A DNA stretch of 64,000 nucleotides from Nostoc sp. 'Peltigera membranacea cyanobiont' N6 (lineage in GTDB: Bacteria; Cyanobacteriota; Cyanobacteriia; Cyanobacteriales; Nostocaceae), in assembly GCF_002949735.1 (NCBI RefSeq), contig NZ_CP026681.1:2294001-2358000 (forward strand), written 5' to 3'. A program made the position numbers and the translations under genes. The notes beneath the pieces are model-generated. The model was given only the letters and a program-made list of their open reading frames with translations, did no database searches and was not told the DNA's origin. This document shows, piece by piece, positions 62,377-64,000 of the stretch (within the stretch, counting starts at the first letter, position 1; each line of letters opens with the position of its first letter).

Positions 62377-64000
62377 CCCACATTCCGCACTTCATTTTGT
62401 AATATACATACTGATATGAAAGTTTTCGATAAGCCTTAAATAAAAATACTTAATTTATTTAGTAATTAATATAGACAGTATTGCAAATCTTGCTAACTGC
62501 TCGAAATTAGTAAGGTATTGACACTAAATGCAGAAGAAAAAAGGTGAGATAATAAATGATAATTAGTTTTCATAAAATAAAATTGAACAAAAAATATGGA
62601 TTACCAAAAAGAAGAGTTTGAGAGTAAAAACTTGGATCACTTGGGAATAGTAGCAGGAATAATTGATGATATAGGAATCGTAGAAAAAATCAATGATATA
62701 TTTTTAATTGATAAGAGAGAAAAAATCAATACAGGAGAAGTAGTCAAAGCAATCATTCTTAATGGGCTTGGTTTTGTCTCAAAACCATTATATTTATTTT
62801 CTCAATTTTTTGAAGATAAAGCTATAGAACATTTATTAGGAGAAGGAATTAAACCAGAAGATTTAAACGATGATAAATTGGGAAGAGTTATGGATAAGAT
62901 ATACAGATATGGACTGACTAAATTATTTTTAATAATTGCCTTAGAAGTAGTCAAAAAATATAAAATATCGACTAAATATTCTCACTTAGATTCAACTTCC
63001 TTGCATTTGCATGGAGAATACAATAATCGCCTAGATAATCAGGAAAAAGAATTAGAAATAATTTCATATAATCCGATTGTAATCACACAGGGATATTCTC
63101 GTGACCACAGACCAGATTTAAAGCAATGTATCTTAGATTTAATAGTAAGTAGTGATGGAGATATTCCATTGTTTTTTAGGGGAGGGTCGGGAAATGAATC
63201 AGATAAAGCTGTTTTTGGCAAAATTTTAGTAGAGTATTCTAAACAAATAGATTTTGAAAGCATCATGGTAGCTGATAGTGCTTTATATAGCGAGAATAAT
63301 TTGAAATTAATGGAGAACATAAAATGGATAAGTCGAGTACCATTATCCATTAAAAAAGCTAAAAACTTGGTAAAAGCATTCTTGAGTGCAGAACTAAATA
63401 AAAGTGAAGTAAAAGGATATAGCTATCAAGAAGAAAAAATGACTTATGGGGGAATAGAACAAAGATGGTTATTAGTAGAAAGTGAAGACAGAAAAAAAGC
63501 AGACCTGAAGAAATTAACACAGAAAATCAAGTCAGAATTCCTAAAAACTGGAAAACAAATAGCTAAGTTAGCTGCATATGAATTTGAACAGCCATCTTTA
63601 GCGATATCTAAAATTAAAGAACTTGAGTCCCAACTAAAATATCATAAAATCTCGGAAGTCAAAATTCTTGAGAAGGAAATTAAAGATAAAAAAGTAATTT
63701 ATAAAGTTGTAGGTGAATTGATAGAAAATCAGGAATTAATTACGGAAAATCAAAATTCTTGTGGGAGATTTATTTTAGCAACTAATATTTTGGATACAAC
63801 AGAGTTATCAGCCTCAGAAATACTGAGAATATATAAACAACAGCAATCCTCAGAACGAGGATTTAGATTTATTAAAGATCCTTTATTTTTTGCCGATAGT
63901 CTTTTTGTGAAAAATCCCGAACGAGTAGAGACAATGATGATGTTAATGGGATTGTGTCTTTTGGTTTATAATTTAGGACAAAGACAACTAAGAAGCTCTT
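62377..64000 (+). mobile_element. IS1634-type insertion sequence, second copy (truncated by window end)
   Basis: The left terminal repeat CCCACATTCCGCACTTCA and all following sequence appear identical to the copy at 44502. It lies in the same orientation, so the two copies form long direct repeats enclosing about 15.8 kb. Confidence 0.93.
62596..64000 (+). CDS. IS1634 family transposase (3' end beyond window)
   Basis: The frame starts with MDYQKEEFESKNLDHLGIVA and matches the full transposase at 44721 codon for codon through RQLRSS, where the window ends. The catalytic Asp residues and the presumed Glu (SSERGFRF) are all inside the visible part. No mutation was noticed. Confidence 0.92.
   Translation, partial: MDYQKEEFESKNLDHLGIVAGIIDDIGIVEKINDIFLIDKREKINTGEVVKAIILNGLGFVSKPLYLFSQFFEDKAIEHLLGEGIKPEDLNDDKLGRVMDKIYRYGLTKLFLIIALEVVKKYKISTKYSHLDSTSLHLHGEYNNRLDNQEKELEIISYNPIVITQGYSRDHRPDLKQCILDLIVSSDGDIPLFFRGGSGNESDKAVFGKILVEYSKQIDFESIMVADSALYSENNLKLMENIKWISRVPLSIKKAKNLVKAFLSAELNKSEVKGYSYQEEKMTYGGIEQRWLLVESEDRKKADLKKLTQKIKSEFLKTGKQIAKLAAYEFEQPSLAISKIKELESQLKYHKISEVKILEKEIKDKKVIYKVVGELIENQELITENQNSCGRFILATNILDTTELSASEILRIYKQQQSSERGFRFIKDPLFFADSLFVKNPERVETMMMLMGLCLLVYNLGQRQLRSS

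Noticed and set aside
1..64000. tRNA, rRNA, riboswitch and CRISPR signals
   Set aside because: No convincing cloverleaf arms, rRNA-like tracts, TPP or cobalamin riboswitch cores, or regularly spaced repeats were seen by eye; a covariance-model scan would be decisive.

Overview
The window comes from a filamentous, heterocyst-type cyanobacterium close to Nostoc/Anabaena. The signs are abundant GCGATCGC (HIP1) octamers, families of cyanobacterial short tandem repeats, megasynthase genes, WD40/TPR/CHAT/caspase signalling proteins, group-2 sigma factors and a PatX-like RGxGR peptide. It is an accessory, repeat-rich stretch with many broken genes. No rRNA, tRNA or CRISPR array was seen.

Layout. 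(1) 1-8.0 kb: the 5' part of a giant minus-strand trans-AT polyketide synthase (methyltransferase-GNAT-ACP loading region, then KS-KR-cMT-ACP, then KS), running off the left edge. (2) 8.1-9.8 kb: insertion-sequence graveyard with an internally deleted IS4-type transposase, a 171-bp miniature element with a 9-bp target duplication, and an ISAs1 remnant. (3) 10-18 kb: secreted SH3 protein, WD40 protein, a frameshifted HU gene, an HExxH protein, a Tat-exported molybdopterin enzyme and a GNAT; a decayed second HU copy lies on the far side of the last two. (4) 18-28 kb: TPR protein, two paralogous sigma factors, a broken gene family associated with them, Uma2 and AIPR proteins, a TumE-type toxin-antitoxin pair and a PatX-like peptide. 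(5) 28-35 kb: triplicated YbjQ-like protein, a 146-bp MITE, TenA-like protein, SF2 helicase, BRO/antirepressor fragment and a XRE regulator. (6) 35.5-37 kb: a small cassette controlled by a divergent promoter, with a degraded inverted paralogue at 61.4-62.4 kb. (7) 37.2-44.5 kb: an operon encoding a TPR-CHAT protease and a caspase-STAND-WD40 protein. (8) 44.5-46.6 kb: a complete IS1634-type element; an apparently identical second copy starts at 62.4 kb and runs off the right edge. (9) 46.6-51.9 kb: an NRPS fragment (C-A-PCP-C-A') truncated at both ends and joined to a truncated DNA cytosine methyltransferase. (10) 52-61 kb: a phage- or plasmid-like module (ASCH, DnaB helicase, replication-type proteins, Gp37/Gp68, MT-A70 methyltransferase, antirepressor-like protein).

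The most biologically interesting system is the CHAT plus caspase-STAND-WD40 operon. It has two different cysteine-protease folds, a sensor and propeller architecture, and a canonical EF-hand-like loop inside the caspase region, which suggests a calcium-responsive cell-suicide or conflict module. A second theme is genome plasticity: short cyanobacterial repeats have entered coding sequences in frame (PKS, NRPS, a 290-aa protein), and the duplicated HU segment gives paired filled and empty sites for one repeat family.
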